Assembly: GCF_000002985.6 (NCBI RefSeq)
Contig: NC_003279.8
Location: 5,518,001-5,582,000 of the forward strand
Source: Caenorhabditis elegans
Taxonomy: Eukaryota; Nematoda; Chromadorea; Rhabditida; Rhabditidae
Reading direction: 5' to 3'
Length of the DNA: 64,000 nt
Of the stretch, positions 61,182 through 64,000 are shown in pieces. The notes under the pieces are model-generated. The model saw nothing but the letters and a program-made list of their open reading frames with translations, ran no database searches and was not told the origin of the DNA. The translations under genes and the position numbers were made by a program. Position 1 is the stretch's first letter. Each line of letters begins with the position of its first letter.

Positions 61182-61665
61182 CGCGAAATTTGGGACAAAA
61201 ATGAGGAAATCAGCCCCTTCATTGACATTTTCCCGCTCAAAGTTGAACTCCGCCTCTGAAAATTCCCGCCAAATCGAATGGATTACCGTAGTCAACTACG
61301 GTATTAGATCAAAAATTTATATCATGTTGAGCTCATCCAGAATTGTCGGATATAATTATTTTGTTGTCAAAAGGCATAAAGAATGCCGTAAAAATTATTT
61401 ATAACTATAACACAGAAGGCTTATCCATAATTGCACTGATATCAGGTTATACAAACAAATATATAAAATGCAGGTCTAGAAATTATAATGTGAGCGACAC
61501 TCCGATATTCCGGTGCGCGCCTTGTTTACCGTATATCTACACCAAAGTAATTGCAAAAAAAAAATTTGAAAATATTTGCTTGCGAAAATTTTTATACACT
61601 TTCTTCAATATTTTGATTTTTCTGTGGTTTTTTAAAAATATAGGTTGGTAAATGATTGTTTCCAG
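61182..61665. promoter_or_regulatory. Divergent klp-15 / CTNNBL1 promoter
   Basis: 484 bp between divergent ATGs. At 61263-61273, 82 bp upstream of the kinesin ATG, lies TTCCCGCCAAA, a near-consensus E2F site. A related TTTTCCCGC lies at about 61228-61236. The CTNNBL1 ATG directly follows a TTTCCAG acceptor ending at 61665. Confidence 0.5.
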
Positions 61666-63794
61666 ATGACTTCTATCGATGTAACAGAGATTATCAAATC
61701 ATCGACATCTTCTTTGTATCAGGTAAATTGATATTAAATTTTTTTGATTATAAATAGTTTACAGCCAGCAAGAAAGAAATCTCGTTTTGACGATAGTGCT
61801 TCTTCTTCATCTCAAGCTGGCCAGCCAAAACCAGAAGATATTCTTGCGGCTTTGGAAGCCGATCAATCAAATTATGTGGCTCTCGACGATGTGCAAGTTA
61901 AGAAACTTGTTATTCAACTTGACAAAAAGATGCGATTAAATCGAGAACAAAGAGTTAAAAATCCAGATGATGCTCAGAAATTCATGGAATCGGAAATTGA
62001 ATTAGACAAGGCAATTCAAGAAATGCATAGTCTGGCTTCTCAACCAGACCTTTATGGATCGTTTGTTGAAGTCAACGGAGTTGAAATTCTTCTTCAATTA
62101 TTAGGACACGAGAATACTGATATTGTGTGTGCAACACTTAGTCTCTTGAGAGAACTTACAGACGATGATGTGATGAACGAAGGAGAAGATGGAGCAGCTG
62201 AACTTATTGAAAGTCTTGTGTCTGGATCGATTATCACAACTTTGTTAGCATGCGTAGAGAGGCTCGATGAAAGCGTCAAAGATGAAGCGGATGGCGTCCA
62301 TAATGCACTCGGAGTTGTGGACAATGTAAGAAAAATCGATATTTGAAAAACAAAACAATATATTTTCAGATGATTGGTTTCCGCGATGACATTACTGAAG
62401 AATGCGTAAAGCACGGATTCACGGTTTGGCTTCTGAAAAGATGCTTTCAGAAAGGTGCATTTGATGCGAATAAGATGTACGCTTCGGAACTTCTTTCAGT
62501 CATATTGCAGACTTCTGATACTGCAAAGGCAAAGCTGACAGAGAAAATTGATGGCATCGATATTTTATTGAGAGTGAGTAGCCAAACAAAGTATCAAGAA
62601 TAAATTGAACTTTTAAGACCATTGCTGTGTACAAAAAGAACGATCCAGCAAATGTAGACGAACGAGAATACATGGAAAATCTATTCAACTCACTTTGTGC
62701 CGCACTTATGCATCCGGCTAATCGAAGTACGAATTTTTTTGAATATAAACACCAAAAAAATTGCTCTTGTTCAAAATAAATGTTTTCAGAAAAGTTCCTC
62801 GACGGAGAAGGTCTTCAATTGATGAATTTGATGCTCCGAGAGAAGAAACAAGCAAGACAAAGTGCTCTGAAAGTTCTGAACCATGCAACATCAGGAGACG
62901 AGGGAATCGAAAATTGCAATAAACTTGTCGAAATGCTCGGATTGAGAACAATTTTCCCGTTATTCATGAGAACACCTTCAAAGACAAAAAGAAAGGATAC
63001 GACACCTGATGAACATGAAGAACACGTTTGTACGGTAAGATTTATGTTGTGATATTATTTTGAATGTTTTAGCTTCAAAATTGGACTGGTAAATCGGACT
63101 TTCGGTTTTTCTCCTTTTTTGAACAAAAATTGAGTTTTCAAATCTGCCTTGCACTTTTTGATACTTATCGAACATATAATTAAATTAAAAATCGAAAAAT
63201 CTATTTCTACGAATTACATTTTACAAAAAGTGACTAATTTATATTGTAGGAAATGTTCTTTTGATGATAAATAATAATTTTTTAGATTCTCTCTTCACTG
63301 CTGGCAGCATGTTCGGAGAACCACCGTCAACGAATTGTTCAAAAATTTGTTGAGCACGAACATGAGAAAGTGGACAGAGCTGTGGAGCTATTTTTGAAGT
63401 ACAAGTGAGTTGAAGCACATTCCGTTATGAAAAATAATTTTATTTCAATTTCAGAGAAAAAGTTCAACGATTTGAATTGAAAAAGAAGCGTCAATCACAA
63501 GAAGCTGGAACATCAGAAGATGATGATCCAGATCGAGCATATTTGGATAAACTAGACAATGGTCTCTACACGCTTCAACGTCTTACTCTTATACTCGGTG
63601 AAGTGGCAGTTGGTGTTGAATCGGCTCGTCTCAGAGAGGAGAAGCTTTTCCAAATGAAAATGAGCCAAAATCGATTGGATTTGATGTTGTGTCCAATTAT
63701 TCAAGAATACAGTGACAATCTTGGTGATGATGCTAATATTGAGCAAGAAAGAGTCCTCGTTATGCTCAGTAAAATTGAAGATTTTTACAAATAA
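61666..63794 (+). CDS. CTNNBL1 (beta-catenin-like 1) armadillo-type spliceosomal protein
   Basis: Seven exons give 544 aa: 61666-61722, 61765-62325, 62370-62573, 62618-62726, 62790-63034, 63286-63404, 63455-63794. A basic nuclear-signal-like stretch (PARKKSRFDD) at the N-terminus is followed by about seven armadillo-like helical repeats. Strong family phrases are LLGHENTDI, ERLDESVKDEADGVHN, FDANKMYASELL, GEGLQLMNLMLREKK and EMLGLRTIFPLFM, nearly as in the human protein (about 563 aa). CTNNBL1 associates with the Prp19/CDC5L spliceosome complex and binds NLSs of its partners. The ATG is immediately after an acceptor, so the 5' UTR would be essentially the trans-spliced leader. One intron uses a TTTTAAG acceptor (62611-62617). 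Confidence 0.92.
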
Positions 63795-64000
63795 TTTATC
63801 ACTAGCATTTTTCCTTTATTTATTTTTTGTTCTCCGGTTTATGAAAAGTTTCAAGTTTGTGCTATGAATTTGTGTTTTGTTTTTAATTTTATTAAATTTT
63901 CAACTGTTGCATGCAGTTTTTCATATTTAAATACTCCAAGATCTAAAAATTAATGTTTCAAACCAATTTTTTTTAAATCGATAAACTTTTTAAAAAAGCT
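63795..64000. other. 3' flank of the CTNNBL1 gene
   Basis: AT-rich 3' UTR or intergenic sequence. No clear AATAAA and no further gene within the window. Confidence 0.5.

Noticed and set aside
1..64000. tRNA, rRNA, CRISPR, operon-type SL2 gene pairs
   Set aside because: I saw no tRNA-like A/B box pair, no rRNA or CRISPR array, and no same-strand gene pair spaced at about 100 bp as expected for an operon.

Overview
The window is nematode nuclear DNA, and I read it as Caenorhabditis elegans chromosome I. It is AT-rich, with short exons, many 45-60 bp introns, TTTCAG acceptors, and ATGs placed 2-40 bp after an acceptor-like site, as expected for SL trans-splicing. The gene order (carboxypeptidase D, SH2-kinase, nucleotidyltransferase, tomosyn, ribophorin II, KH protein, Q/N-rich protein, Y-box protein, RMI1-like, kinesin-14, CTNNBL1) matches what I remember of the F59A3-M01A10-M01E11 region. 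That species and cosmid assignment is from memory, not from a search. Exon models were built by hand from splice signals, reading phase and family similarity. Every model closes in frame from ATG to stop.

Layout, left to right. 1-2390: no gene seen. 2391-11519 (+): a type I membrane carboxypeptidase D, whose 3.8 kb intron holds an SH2-tyrosine kinase on the opposite strand (4511-7273). 12761-15710 (-): a poly(U) polymerase/terminal nucleotidyltransferase. 15711-23040: gene-poor, with a fold-back repeat and a palindromic MITE. 23041-43302 (+): tomosyn, a 23-exon gene. One of its introns holds the OST delta subunit gene on the minus strand (31303-32290), another a 198 bp near-perfect palindrome and another a decayed LINE. 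43303-45914: gene-poor, with a striking 12-bp/36-bp tandem array. 45915-48199 (+): a four-KH FUBP-type protein. 48492-52077 (-): a secreted Q/N-rich protein. 53956-54917 (-) and 55243-58637 (+): a divergent pair of Y-box protein and RMI1 homolog. 59193-61181 (-) and 61666-63794 (+): a divergent pair of kinesin-14 and CTNNBL1.

Functionally the left half is rich in secretory and trafficking genes (carboxypeptidase D, tomosyn, OST). The right half is rich in RNA and germline or cell-division genes (FUBP, CEY, RMI1, KLP, CTNNBL1). Both divergent promoters in the right half carry E2F-like GGCGG/CCGCC sites. I found no evidence of a wholly new multi-gene system. The most useful leads are a probable unlisted tomosyn exon, a GC-AG intron in the kinase, a noncanonical KH3 loop, the paired palindromic MITEs and the tandem array embedded in coding-like sequence.
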